A stretch of 64,000 bases of DNA. It comes from CAZQVN01 sp964596775. GTDB taxonomy: Bacteria; Eisenbacteria; RBG-16-71-46; JABDJR01; JAWXBZ01. How positions within the stretch are numbered: the first letter of the stretch is position 1; each line of letters starts with the position of its first letter. The stretch is taken from contig CAZQVN010000001.1 in assembly GCA_964596775.1 (NCBI GenBank), positions 124,001 through 188,000 of the forward strand. The letters run 5' to 3'. Under the pieces are notes generated by a model. The model ran no database searches, was not told the DNA's origin, and saw nothing but the letters and a program-made list of their open reading frames with translations. Below are positions 1-8,875 of this stretch, piece by piece. The position numbers were made by a program, and so were the translations under genes.

Positions 1-238
1 GGGCATGCGCCACCCGGCTGGCTGTCGAGAACATGAGAAGGGCCACAGCGGCTCCTTGGAGTCCTTTGTTAAAGGGCACCCTTTACCTGACTCTGATTTC
101 GTCAATCAAGAAAGAGAATCGGGGGAACATTGGGCGCGATGCCCGGCTGTAGCAAGGTGTGGAAGGAATTCCTCCTGAACCGGTGAGCCAACGGCCTGTC
201 GACGGACGCTCAAGTATACCATCGGGGGCTTCCGCGGT
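1..238. other. Left-edge non-coding stretch
   Basis: I see no convincing gene on either strand here. The only structured element is a short palindrome at 70-85 (TAAAGGG, CA, CCCTTTA), which could be an operator or a weak hairpin for a gene lying off the left edge. The stretch lies beyond the terminator of the rsmA operon. Confidence 0.4.
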
Positions 239-288
239 TCAAAAAGAAGCCCGGATGGGTGGAGTGGATCCTCCGAACCCGTCCGGGC
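239..288 (-). terminator. Rho-independent terminator of the holB-rsmA run
   Basis: On the minus strand a 12-base arm (277-288) pairs with 249-260 with one G-U pair. The loop holds a smaller GGAG/CTCC hairpin, and the stem is followed directly by TTCTTTTTG. It begins 10 bases after the rsmA stop codon, so it closes the minus-strand housekeeping operon. Confidence 0.8.
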
Positions 289-297
289 GATGCGTGT

Positions 298-1245
298 CTA
301 GTTGAGCTTTGCGCCGCCGCGCACCACGACGCCGGCATCGTGAAACGCGGACGTCAGTTTTGCAAAATCTTCAACGCCAAGCGTTTCCCCGCGCCGGCCC
401 GGGTCGATGCCCGCGTTGTCCATGATTTCCAGGACCGTGTTCCGCGGCCGCCGGGACTTTTCGACCAGCGCGTTGAGCAGGGTCTTGCGCCGCGTCGCAA
501 AGGCTGCCCGGACGATTCCGTGGAACAGCATGTCGTCGGGAACGCTGACCTCGGGGACCAGCCGGGGCGAAACGCGGATCAGCGCCGAGCTGACCTGCGG
601 AGCCGGATAAAAGACGCCCGGCTCCAGGTTCATCAGCGACTCCACGGTGGCCCGATAGTTGACCGCCACGGTCAGGGCGCCGTAGTCCTTCGTTCCCGGA
701 CGGGCCAGCAGACGGGCCGCATACTCCTTCTGGACCATGACCGTGGCCCGTGCCACATAGCGGGGATAGTCCAGAATGGAAAACAGGATGTCCGTGGAGA
801 TGTAATAGGGCAGATTGCCCACGACAACGAGCGGCGCCCCAACGATTTCGGCAAGCCGGTCGTACTCGAACTTGCGGATGTCGGTGGGATGGACGATGAC
901 GTTGCGCCCGCTGAACTCATGCTTGAGGATGGAAGCCAGGCTGGAATCCAGCTCCACGGCATGCACGGCCGCGGCCAGGTCGGCCAGCTTGCCGGTCAGC
1001 GCGCCGGCGCCGGATCCGATTTCCACGACGGTGTCCGAAGGCTCGATTTCCGCCAGATCGATCACCTTGTTGATCGCCTGGGGATCGATCAGGAAGTTCT
1101 GACCGTAGCGCCGCTTCGGACGCACGCCGTAACGGCGCAGCATCTCGCGCTGCGTTTCCTTTGAAAGCTCGCGGTGCAGGGGCTCGCAGCCCCCTTCTTC
1201 CTCCCGCAAGCGCATGAGTTCAAGATTGGCTTCCGTCAGTCTCAA
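298..1245 (-). CDS. rsmA: 16S rRNA dimethyladenosine transferase RsmA (KsgA)
   Basis: This cytoplasmic enzyme dimethylates the two adjacent adenosines of the 16S helix-45 loop during small-subunit maturation, using SAM. The 315-residue product has GQNFLID at 48-54, the SAM loop EIGSGAG at 75-81 and the catalytic NLPYY at 144-148, then the C-terminal helical domain. The TTG start is chosen because AGGGAGG lies 5 bases upstream and the codon overlaps the tatD stop as TTGA. It gives about 35 more N-terminal residues than most family members; an internal ATG at 1143 would give the usual length. It is the last gene of the housekeeping run. Confidence 0.95.
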   Translation of the reverse strand: MRLTEANLELMRLREEEGGCEPLHRELSKETQREMLRRYGVRPKRRYGQNFLIDPQAINKVIDLAEIEPSDTVVEIGSGAGALTGKLADLAAAVHAVELDSSLASILKHEFSGRNVIVHPTDIRKFEYDRLAEIVGAPLVVVGNLPYYISTDILFSILDYPRYVARATVMVQKEYAARLLARPGTKDYGALTVAVNYRATVESLMNLEPGVFYPAPQVSSALIRVSPRLVPEVSVPDDMLFHGIVRAAFATRRKTLLNALVEKSRRPRNTVLEIMDNAGIDPGRRGETLGVEDFAKLTSAFHDAGVVVRGGAKLN

Positions 1246-2036
1246 GATAACCTCCCTGTATCCGCCCCAGCCGCCCCAAGTCCGGGAAACAACTCCCTGG
1301 CCGTGGTCGAAGTAACCCGAATCACCTCTTCCGGTGTCAGGCCTTTCTCGGCGGCGATCACGTTAACAATGTAAGTCAAATGACTTGAATCATTTCGCTG
1401 TCCGCGCCTGGGCGCCGGACAGAGCCAGGGGGCATCTGTTTCAAGAAGCATGGCTTCGATGGGCATCTCCGCGAGGAGCCTGCGCTTCGAAGCACTCCAG
1501 TAGGTGATGGAACCCCCGAGGCCGAGCTTGAACCCAAGCTCGCAAGCCCTTCGGGTTGCCTCTCGATCTCCCTGGTGGCAGTGAAAAACACCGCCGTACC
1601 GTCCGCCACCCTCCTCGAGAAGGATGTCGACGGCCTCGTCGAAGGCATCCCTCACGTGCAGGACCAGCGGTTTCCTCAGTTCAAGCGACAGGCGGATCAT
1701 GCGGCGGAAGAGATCTTTCTGTCGATCACGGGGAGCCCAGTCCCTGAAAAAATCCAGGCCGACCTCACCGATGGCCACGACTTCAGACTCTCCGGCCACA
1801 CGGGCGATTCTCTCGATATCCTCGGGAGCATACTTCCCCGCTTCATGGGGATGGATCCCGGCGGCAATACGGACACGAGGTTCTTGCCGCGCCCATAATA
1901 GCGCATCTTGCGCGACCGTGGGTGTATATCCTATCTCTAAAACCGCCGTAACCCCTGAGTTCCAAACCTTTTGTAAAATTTCTTGACGATCTTTATCGAA
2001 GTCCGGATGGAGGTAGTGCGTGTGTGTATCGATCAT
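1242..2036 (-). CDS. tatD: TatD family metal-dependent DNase
   Basis: TatD proteins are metal-dependent TIM-barrel hydrolases with 3'-5' exonuclease or D-aminoacyl-tRNA deacylase activity. The product starts MIDTHTHY with the HxH metal motif, carries GEVGLDFF near residue 90, LHVRDA and FHCHQGD in the middle, and ends with the LETDAPW signature. At 264 residues it has the usual full length. It lies between metG and rsmA as in many Firmicutes genomes. No good ribosome-binding site is visible before the ATG, and the 54 bases separating it from metG are AT-rich, so a weak internal promoter is possible. Confidence 0.93.
   Translation of the reverse strand: MIDTHTHYLHPDFDKDRQEILQKVWNSGVTAVLEIGYTPTVAQDALLWARQEPRVRIAAGIHPHEAGKYAPEDIERIARVAGESEVVAIGEVGLDFFRDWAPRDRQKDLFRRMIRLSLELRKPLVLHVRDAFDEAVDILLEEGGGRYGGVFHCHQGDREATRRACELGFKLGLGGSITYWSASKRRLLAEMPIEAMLLETDAPWLCPAPRRGQRNDSSHLTYIVNVIAAEKGLTPEEVIRVTSTTARELFPGLGAAGADTGRLS
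1251..1257 (-). promoter_or_regulatory. Shine-Dalgarno site fixing the rsmA TTG start
   Basis: AGGGAGG on the minus strand lies 5 bases before TTG at 1245, inside the end of tatD. It is the main reason for preferring the TTG over the downstream ATG, and it implies translational coupling of rsmA to tatD. Confidence 0.6.
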
Positions 2037-2090
2037 GTTGCGGATTGGAACACCCGTGTTAAGCTATTGTTCTCAACTATTTTGAGCGAT

Positions 2091-3650
2091 TTACTTTTCA
2101 ATTCTCGGAAATATGGCTTCGACACGTTTCAGGCTCCCGGCGGGACGACGGCTTTCCGGAGCCCATAAAAGATTGTCCATATTGACTTTAGGAAGATCCT
2201 GCTCCATTCCGACCGCCTCGAGGATGAGGCGCGACTTCCCCGGCATGATCGGCCCGACAAGGTATCCGGCCAGGGCGACACACTCGACGAGCGCGTTCAG
2301 GACCCGGGCCAGTTCCGTCCTCTTTTCAGGGTCCCTGGCCAGGGTCCAGGGAGCCGACTCCTCGATGAACTGGTTGGCCCGGCGGACGATTCCCCGGACG
2401 GCCTCGATGGCCTCGTGGACCGCCAGCGTCTCGAAGGCCTCCCGGTAGGCCGGGATGGCCGCGGCCACGACGGCCTTGAGTTCGCCGCCCGGCCCCGCGT
2501 CTGAAACGTGGGCGTCGGCGGGAAGGTTTCCATCGAAGTACTTTTCCGCCATGGCCACGGTCCGGCTGACCAGGTTGCCGAGGTCGTTGGCGAGTTCCGA
2601 ATTGTACCGGTCGATGAACAGGTCCCAGGTGAAGTCGCCGTCGCGGTCCAGGGGCACTTCCTTGAGCAGGTAGTAGCGCAGTGCATCGGGGCCGACCCTG
2701 TCCACGAGGTCCAGCGGGTCCACGATGTTCCCGAGCGACTTGCTCATCTTCTCGCCCTTGAACGTGACCCAGCCGTGGCCGAGGACCTGCCTCGGGAGCG
2801 GGAGGCCGGCGCTCATCAGCATGGCCGGCCAGATGATGCAGTGGAACCGGGTGATGTCCTTGCCGATGACATGAAGGTCCGCCGGCCACCACTTTTCGAA
2901 GAGCGCGCGCCCCTCCGGTGTTTCCTCGCCGAACCCCACGGCCGAGGCGTAGTTGATCAGGGCGTCGAACCAGACGTACACGACCTGCTTCGGATCCGCC
3001 GGGAGCGGGATCCCCCACGTCGTTCCCGCCCGGGTGACGGAGATGTCGTCGAGACCGCTCTTCACGACGTTGAGGATTTCGTTCTTTCGCTCCCCGGGTA
3101 CCAGGAAATCGGGGTTGTCGCGGTAGTAGTCGATCAGCTTCTGCTGGTAGCGCGACAGGGCGAAGAAGTGGTTTTCCTCCTGGATCCAGTCCGGTTTCGT
3201 GCGGTGGATCGGGCACAGGCCGTCCTCGAGGTCCTTTTCGACCTTGAACGATTCGCAGCCGACGCAGTACCACCCTTCGTAGTGCCCCTTGTAGATGTCG
3301 CCGGCGGATTCGATCCGGGAAAACAGCGCCGTGACCGAGCGGACGTGACGCGGCTCCGTGGTCCGGATGAAATCGTCGCAGGAGATGTCCAGCGCCTTCC
3401 AGGCCTTCCGGAACCTCTCCGCCATCATGTCGCAGTACGCGAGGGGTTCCATCCCCTCGCGGCGCGCCGCCTTCTCCACGTTCTGGCTGTGCTCGTCGGC
3501 GCCCATCACGAAGCGGGTGTCGTGCCCGGCCAGCCGGTGGTAACGGGCCAGGGCGTCGGCGGCGATCTTTTCGTACGCCGTGCCGAGGTGGGGCGCTGAG
3601 TTCACGTAGTCGATGGCGGTGGTGATGTAGAACTGGGAAGGTCTGGACAT
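2091..3650 (-). CDS. metG: Methionyl-tRNA synthetase
   Basis: It charges tRNA-Met with methionine in the cytoplasm. The 519-residue product has the class I nucleotide-binding site as PHLGTAY (20-26) and the KMSKS loop at 300-304. A one-knuckle zinc site is seen as C128-x2-C131 and C145-x2-H148, typical of the Thermus/Bacillus-like form. It stops after the anticodon-binding helices and lacks the C-terminal tRNA-binding (Arc1p-like) dimerisation domain. The ATG at 3650 follows AGGA with 8-base spacing and lies 2 bases after the ricT stop. The longer open frame upstream reads through the ricT tail and is rejected. Confidence 0.95.
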   Translation of the reverse strand: MSRPSQFYITTAIDYVNSAPHLGTAYEKIAADALARYHRLAGHDTRFVMGADEHSQNVEKAARREGMEPLAYCDMMAERFRKAWKALDISCDDFIRTTEPRHVRSVTALFSRIESAGDIYKGHYEGWYCVGCESFKVEKDLEDGLCPIHRTKPDWIQEENHFFALSRYQQKLIDYYRDNPDFLVPGERKNEILNVVKSGLDDISVTRAGTTWGIPLPADPKQVVYVWFDALINYASAVGFGEETPEGRALFEKWWPADLHVIGKDITRFHCIIWPAMLMSAGLPLPRQVLGHGWVTFKGEKMSKSLGNIVDPLDLVDRVGPDALRYYLLKEVPLDRDGDFTWDLFIDRYNSELANDLGNLVSRTVAMAEKYFDGNLPADAHVSDAGPGGELKAVVAAAIPAYREAFETLAVHEAIEAVRGIVRRANQFIEESAPWTLARDPEKRTELARVLNALVECVALAGYLVGPIMPGKSRLILEAVGMEQDLPKVNMDNLLWAPESRRPAGSLKRVEAIFPRIEK

Positions 3651-3652
3651 GG

Positions 3653-4813
3653 TCAGTTCCTGCGCGGGTCTTCGTCGTTGCGCGTGCGGGGGTCTTCCTG
3701 CCTGCGCGGGCGCCGCGGCTGGTCCTGGCGCCGCCGCGTGTTTTTCGGCGGGGTCCCGCAACCTCCGCAGGCGCCACCGCCCGCCGAAGCGCCGCTCGTG
3801 CCGCAACCACCGCCCGTTCCGCAGCTTCCACCGGTTGTTTCGCCGCGGCCGGCCCCGCAGCCACCTCCGGTGTTGCCGCAGCCCCCCTGCCCCCCCGCGG
3901 ACTTCTTGCGGCGGAACGAGAGCCGGTCTTCACGCGGAATGTCGGGGAATTCGGCCAGCGGAAGCCACCGGATGTTCCCCTCCGGATCGGCCAGCTGCAC
4001 GCCCTCGCGGAAGATGTCGACCTTGACCACCTCGGCACGCTGCCCCTTGATGTTGAGGCGGGCGCCCGGTCGCGGGTAGATCTTCTGCGCCTGCGTGTAG
4101 AACTCCAGTTCATAGCGCAGGCAGCACTTGAGGCGCCCGCAGACCCCGGAAAGCTTGGACGGCGACAGCGACAGGTTCTGCTCCTTGGCCATCCGGAGCG
4201 TGATCGGCTCGAACTCGCGGATCCAGGTGGTGCAGCACAGCGGCCGCCCGCAGACGCCGACGCCGCCGTGACGCCCGGCTTCGTCGCGGACGCCGATCTG
4301 GCGGAGCTCGATCCGGGTGCGGAACACGGACGCCAGGTCCTTGACGAGTTCGCGGAAATCGACCCGGTGCTCGGCCGTGAAGTAGAAGGTGATCCGGTTG
4401 CGGTCGAACTGGTACTCCACGTCGACGAGCTTCATGTCGAGCTTGTGCTCGTGCATCTTCTTGCGGGCCACGTCCGCGCCCCGGTCTTCCTCGGCGCGGA
4501 GTTCGGCAACCCGGGCGATGTCGTCCATGGTGGCGCGGCGCAGGATCCGTCGGATGGGGCCCGACTTGCGGTCCGTCTTTTTCTGGGGGGTGTTTCCGGA
4601 CAGCACGACGACGCCCATGTCCTCGCCGCGTTCGGCCTGGACGATCAGGTACTCGCCGGTTCTGTACTCGAGAAAGTCCGGATTTTCATATGTTTCCCGC
4701 CGCCGGCCCTTGAAGGACAGCTCGACGAACTGGGAATGGACTGTGGCAGCAATCACAGGGAAACCCCGGTTGATGGAACCAGGGGCGGCGCTCCGGAAGC
4801 AGACTGCGGACAA
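3653..4813 (-). CDS. ricT: PSP1-domain RicT/YaaT-like protein with Cys-Gly tail
   Basis: RicT (YaaT) is part of the RicAFT complex that in Bacillus binds Fe-S clusters and modulates RNase Y-dependent mRNA processing. Here the PSP1 core (about 20-300) contains the conserved cysteine pairs CGRPLCC (188-194) and CGRLKCC (225-231). An unusual tail follows: residues 306-353 are glycine-rich with six cysteines (312, 319, 331, 337, 349, 352), and 359-386 is basic. The tail may be a metal site or a low-complexity RNA-binding region; that is inference. The start is probably TTG at 4813 with only a weak GGAG upstream. It sits between holB and metG, its usual neighbours. Confidence 0.85.
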   Translation of the reverse strand: MSAVCFRSAAPGSINRGFPVIAATVHSQFVELSFKGRRRETYENPDFLEYRTGEYLIVQAERGEDMGVVVLSGNTPQKKTDRKSGPIRRILRRATMDDIARVAELRAEEDRGADVARKKMHEHKLDMKLVDVEYQFDRNRITFYFTAEHRVDFRELVKDLASVFRTRIELRQIGVRDEAGRHGGVGVCGRPLCCTTWIREFEPITLRMAKEQNLSLSPSKLSGVCGRLKCCLRYELEFYTQAQKIYPRPGARLNIKGQRAEVVKVDIFREGVQLADPEGNIRWLPLAEFPDIPREDRLSFRRKKSAGGQGGCGNTGGGCGAGRGETTGGSCGTGGGCGTSGASAGGGACGGCGTPPKNTRRRQDQPRRPRRQEDPRTRNDEDPRRN

Positions 4814-4962
4814 CGAATTCAGGACTCCAAGGTCCAGATCCGTTCCGGGAAGCGACGGGCTTCCCGGGAGACGATCACTTCATCGGAATCTATGGCGAAT
4901 CGATCTTCACTCCGCTCTGTCTGACCCCCGACCCCACCCATTTATTATCGCATCAGATCCCG

Positions 4963-6072
4963 TCAGCGGCGCGCCTGGGCGGTGCCGCGGGGGAGCTGTT
5001 CCAGGAGCGAATATAGCACAAGGGGCAGGTACCCGTACCCGCGGAGGGCGTCCCGGGCTTCCTCCACCCGGTCGATCGAATCGGCCAGTTCGGCGTGACC
5101 GAGCCGGCGGGACCACTCCTCCAGGTCCGCCGCGCGGTCGGCATTGGCGTATCCCTCGAGGGCGTCCGCGCCCCCGGTGGAGCAGCGGAGGAGGTCGCGG
5201 TACCAGAGCAGGAGAAGATCCAGGATCAGCTCGATACGGCTGCGGTCCTTGCCCCGGATCAGGGATTCGAGCCTTTCGTGATGCTCCGCACCCCCCTCGA
5301 TCGTGGCCAGGTCGATCGCCTCGTTCCGAAGCGCCAGCACGTCCTCGTCGATGAGCGCGGCGGCCTGGGTCAGGCTGCCGCGGGCCAGCTGGACGGCCAG
5401 ACGGGCCGCCGCGATGTCGGCTCCGACCCGCTCCTCAAGCAGCCCGCCGAGTTCCGCCGCGGAGAGGTCACGGAAGCGGACCAGGGAGCAGCGGCTCTTG
5501 ATCGTGTCAGGCAGGTCCGTCGGGCGTTCCATCCCGAGGATGAGGATCGTGCCCGGATTCGGTTCCTCGAGGAGCTTGAGAATCCCGTTGGCCGACTCCA
5601 CGTTCATCATCCCGGCCCGCTTGAGGATGAAGATTTTCCAGGGGCCGTCCACCGCGGCGCGCGAGGCCTCCTTCTTGAGCCAGCGCATGGTCCGGATGCG
5701 GTGTTCGATCGGACGGGACTGGTCGAGAACATGGATCGGGGACTTTATCATGTCGGCCATGACGCCGGACATGAAGTCCATCTGCTGCGCCTCGCCGGCC
5801 TGCGTGTCCGGCGAGGACGGCGTGGGCGGAATCAGCTTGATGTCCGGGTGATTGAAGTTGAGCGACTTGTGGCAGGACGGGCACTCCTCGCAGGGGGATC
5901 CGCCCTTCGGCTGCCGGCACTGGAGCAGCCGGGCCAGGGCCAGTGCGGTGGTCGTCTTTCCCGTGCCGCTGCGGCCGTGAAACAGGAACGCATGCGGGAT
6001 GCGGTCGCGTTCGATCGTGCTCCGGATGGCGGCGATGGCGTCGGCCTGGCCGACGATCTGGGTGAAGCGCAT
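4963..6072 (-). CDS. holB: DNA polymerase III clamp-loader delta' subunit
   Basis: This AAA+ protein belongs to the clamp loader that places the beta clamp on primed DNA. The 369-residue product has GRSGTGKTT (33-41), so unlike E. coli delta' it keeps a Walker A motif, as gamma/tau does. A four-cysteine zinc module (C52, C61, C64, C67) and the LLEEPNP and KSRC sensor region follow. A helical C-terminal collar domain completes it. It is the first gene of the minus-strand run through ricT, metG, tatD and rsmA, and is transcribed divergently from the secreted repeat protein. Confidence 0.9.
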   Translation of the reverse strand: MRFTQIVGQADAIAAIRSTIERDRIPHAFLFHGRSGTGKTTTALALARLLQCRQPKGGSPCEECPSCHKSLNFNHPDIKLIPPTPSSPDTQAGEAQQMDFMSGVMADMIKSPIHVLDQSRPIEHRIRTMRWLKKEASRAAVDGPWKIFILKRAGMMNVESANGILKLLEEPNPGTILILGMERPTDLPDTIKSRCSLVRFRDLSAAELGGLLEERVGADIAAARLAVQLARGSLTQAAALIDEDVLALRNEAIDLATIEGGAEHHERLESLIRGKDRSRIELILDLLLLWYRDLLRCSTGGADALEGYANADRAADLEEWSRRLGHAELADSIDRVEEARDALRGYGYLPLVLYSLLEQLPRGTAQARR

Positions 6073-6206
6073 GGCGGAAGGGTAGCGGAAACGGGGGGGC
6101 GGGGGACAGGGAGGATGCGGGAGGCTCGGGTCGGCTCGGCGCAGTTCTGTTCCGGTCCGGTGAAACCATGTATCTTCGCCCGGGCGTGGAGGACCGCTTC
6201 GTTACT

Positions 6207-6227
6207 CCCCGGTGACGGTCGCCGGGG
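6207..6227. promoter_or_regulatory. Near-perfect palindrome in the holB divergent region
   Basis: Two 10-base arms (CCCCGGTGAC and GTCGCCGGGG) around a single central G match except for one T-G pair. The lack of a loop argues against a terminator and for a protein-binding site. It lies about 135 bases upstream of holB and about 40 bases upstream of the start of the secreted repeat protein. Confidence 0.35.
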
Positions 6228-6267
6228 GGTGGAGGGCCGCGTCGACTTCAGGGGAGGCGATGCCACC

Positions 6268-8841
6268 ATGGCGCACTGGGATCACAGGATCGGAACACCG
6301 CGGCCGCTCTGCTCCTGGCGGTCCGCCGATCAGGGGATGATGACGCGCAGTACGCCCGTACCGACGTGGCGCGCTCCCGGGGATCCCGTCCGCTTCCTTT
6401 CCGGCGTGCTGGCCGTCCTGCTTTTCTGCCTGATGCCGAACGGCGCCCTCTGCGCCGGCCTGAGCGGACGAGTTCTCCGCGAAAACGGGACGCCCGCCGC
6501 GGGCATCGCAGTCCTGGCGCGGTCTCCCGAGGTCGGGTGGAGCCGCGCCGCCCGCACCGACGGCGAAGGACGATTCGAACTCGAGGATGTGCCGGCCGGG
6601 CCGATGGTCCTTTCGGTGCCCGGCTCCGCGGCACCCGGGAATGTGCCCTGGGCCGCCGCCGTCGACATCCCCGAAGACGGCCGCGCCGTCATCACGCTCC
6701 GCGCCGCACCGCAGGCCGGGACGTTCCAGTTCAAGCTCTACCGGGGGCGTTACTACGACAATCGCGCCGACGCGGGATCCGCGGATCCGGTGAGCGTCGC
6801 CGGAGGCGGAACGACCGGGGGGATCCATTTTTCGCTGGCCCAGGGCGGCGGCTTCATCTCCGGAAGGGTGACCGCGGACGCCGGGGGCGCCCCCATACCG
6901 GGACTCATCGTGGTGGCGCTCGGCCGGAACGACTTTGCGCTGTCGTTCGACCGCACCGATTCGGACGGCCGCTACCGGATCGGCGGCCTGCCGGCCGACA
7001 GCTACTTCGTCAGCGTCAACGCGTTCCTGCTCCTCGACGACAACGACTACGTGACGGAGTTCTACAACAACACGAGCGACATCGCCCTGGCGCTGGACGT
7101 GGTGGTGACGAACGGGGCCGAAACGCCGAACATCGACTTCGGGCTGGCCCTCGGCGGATCCGTCCGCGGGCGCGTGACGGCGGAGGCCGGCGGAGCGGGG
7201 ATTCCGTTCAGCGCGGTGACGGCCCGCTCGACGGCGAACGCGGCGGTGTTCACGACCACGCTCGCCGACGAAAACGGCGACTACGCCATCCGCGGCCTCA
7301 AGCCGGGCACCTGGACCGTTTCCGCGGACGCGGAAGGCAACTTCCTGACCGAGTACTACAACAACCGGTCGACACCCGGCTCCGCCGACCCGGTGACCGT
7401 GACCTCGGGCAACGCCACGACGGGCATCCACCTGTCGCTCCCGGCCGGCGGTGCCGTTTTGGGAACGATCCGCAACCAGTCCACGCTGGCGCCGCTGTCC
7501 GGCTACCTGGTCGAAGCCACCCGCGTGTCCGACTTCTTTTCGCGCACGGCGCAGACGCAGGCGGACGGAACGTACCGGATCGAGGGGCTGCCGACCGGAA
7601 CGTTCCGCGTGGGCGTGCCGCAGCTCACGAAGTGGTACAACAACCGGTCCTCGGCCCAGACCGCCGATCCGGTGAACATCACCGCGGGAATGACCGTCGC
7701 CGGCATCGACATTTCCGGCTTTCCGCCCGGCGCCTGCACGCCGGGCGTGGGGGCGGCGCTCAGCGGAACGGTGACCGGTAACGGATCCCCCCTGTTCGGC
7801 GCCTCGGTGACCCTGTGGCGAACGCTCGGCAATCAGCGGGTGCAGGTCACCGGGACGGAAACGGCGCTGGATGGTTCGTTCTCCCTCCCCTGTCTCGATG
7901 CCGGAACGTGGTTCGCGCGCGTGACGGCGCCGTTCACCCCCTTCCTTCCGCGCTGGTACGACAACGCGGATTCGGCGGCCGCCACCCCCATTGTCCTGAC
8001 GAACGGCGTGCCGCGGACCGGCGTGAACGTGAACCTCTCCGCCGGCGCCTCGATCACCGGGCGGGTGACCGCGGGGGACACCGGGCTTCCGCTCCGCGCC
8101 GCCGAGGTCATGGCCATGCGGACTCCGTCGGGAACGAACGTGTCCACCGCCCTGACCGACGACAATGGAGATTACGTCCTGAACAGCTCGCCGGACGGCG
8201 GCCTGAGCGGGGGCACCTACATCGTCTGGACGAACGACGTGTCCACGACGGACGTGAGCCTGGTGCCGGTGCGGCTCGTGAGCTTTGCCGCCGAAGCGGA
8301 TAGAGACGCCGTGCTCGTCCGCTGGGAGATCGCCGAAGAGGAGGCCGGGAGTGCGTTCCTGCTGGACCGCGCCGTCTCGGACGGCGGACGGTTTTCCGCA
8401 CCGGCGCGCGTCACGGAACGGCCGCTCTCCGGCGGAACCGCCTTCGCTTTCCGCGATGCCGGCGTGACGTCCGGAACGCTGTACCGCTACGACCTCACCG
8501 CCGTCGATCGCGCCGGACGCACGGAGCGCCTGGGCGAGATCACCGTCCGCGCCGGGGTTTCCGGCACGCCGCGGATCCTGTCCGTGGCGCCGAACCCGCT
8601 GCGGGAGAGCACCGTCGTTCGTTTTTCCCTGCCCGAGCCCGGCCCCGTCACGCTCCGGGTCTTCGACATGAACGGCCGGCTCATCCGCACGCTCGTGGAC
8701 GAAACGCGTGAAGCGGGCCAACAGGAATCGGCCTGGGACGGCCGGGACGATTCCGGGTCACGGGCGCCGGCCGGTGTGTACTTCGTGGCGTTGCGTGATG
8801 GCGTGGCGGAATCGAGGGTGCGGGTGGTGCTGGCTCGATAG
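6268..8841 (+). CDS. Secreted protein with repeated carboxypeptidase-regulatory modules and FlgD-like C-terminus
   Basis: The product is 857 residues from ATG 6268 (GGGGAGG 10 bases upstream), or 834 from ATG 6337, which would give a more normal signal-peptide n-region. A hydrophobic core ending in ALCAG is an export signal. Then come about six beta-sandwich modules of carboxypeptidase-regulatory type, with recurring GRVTA, GRYRIGGLP and Y(Y/W)NNRS...ADPV motifs. A fibronectin-like segment and a C-terminal FlgD-like domain (FDMNGRLIRTL, ending RVVLAR) complete it. It is probably an outer-surface or periplasmic structural or adhesive protein. No catalytic site is seen and the binding target cannot be predicted. 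Confidence 0.8.
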   Translation: MAHWDHRIGTPRPLCSWRSADQGMMTRSTPVPTWRAPGDPVRFLSGVLAVLLFCLMPNGALCAGLSGRVLRENGTPAAGIAVLARSPEVGWSRAARTDGEGRFELEDVPAGPMVLSVPGSAAPGNVPWAAAVDIPEDGRAVITLRAAPQAGTFQFKLYRGRYYDNRADAGSADPVSVAGGGTTGGIHFSLAQGGGFISGRVTADAGGAPIPGLIVVALGRNDFALSFDRTDSDGRYRIGGLPADSYFVSVNAFLLLDDNDYVTEFYNNTSDIALALDVVVTNGAETPNIDFGLALGGSVRGRVTAEAGGAGIPFSAVTARSTANAAVFTTTLADENGDYAIRGLKPGTWTVSADAEGNFLTEYYNNRSTPGSADPVTVTSGNATTGIHLSLPAGGAVLGTIRNQSTLAPLSGYLVEATRVSDFFSRTAQTQADGTYRIEGLPTGTFRVGVPQLTKWYNNRSSAQTADPVNITAGMTVAGIDISGFPPGACTPGVGAALSGTVTGNGSPLFGASVTLWRTLGNQRVQVTGTETALDGSFSLPCLDAGTWFARVTAPFTPFLPRWYDNADSAAATPIVLTNGVPRTGVNVNLSAGASITGRVTAGDTGLPLRAAEVMAMRTPSGTNVSTALTDDNGDYVLNSSPDGGLSGGTYIVWTNDVSTTDVSLVPVRLVSFAAEADRDAVLVRWEIAEEEAGSAFLLDRAVSDGGRFSAPARVTERPLSGGTAFAFRDAGVTSGTLYRYDLTAVDRAGRTERLGEITVRAGVSGTPRILSVAPNPLRESTVVRFSLPEPGPVTLRVFDMNGRLIRTLVDETREAGQQESAWDGRDDSGSRAPAGVYFVALRDGVAESRVRVVLAR

Positions 8842-8849
8842 TCCGTGAA

Positions 8850-8865
8850 CCGGTGCCGGCACCGG
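8850..8865. terminator. Possible bidirectional hairpin between convergent genes
   Basis: A perfect 16-base palindrome, CCGGTGCCGGCACCGG, sits in the 34-base gap between the convergent secreted repeat gene and the beta-CASP nuclease gene. It can form a short stem on either transcript, but no T-run follows on either strand, so termination is only suggested by position. Confidence 0.35.
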
Positions 8866-8875
8866 GCGAACAGCC

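Noticed and set aside
2508..3599. Plus-strand frame opposite metG
   Set aside because: It lacks motifs and mirrors metG codons; metG is unambiguous.
5095..6267. Long open frame joined to the start of the secreted repeat protein
   Set aside because: It runs antisense through holB. The signal peptide and a good ribosome-binding site place the true start at 6268 or 6337.
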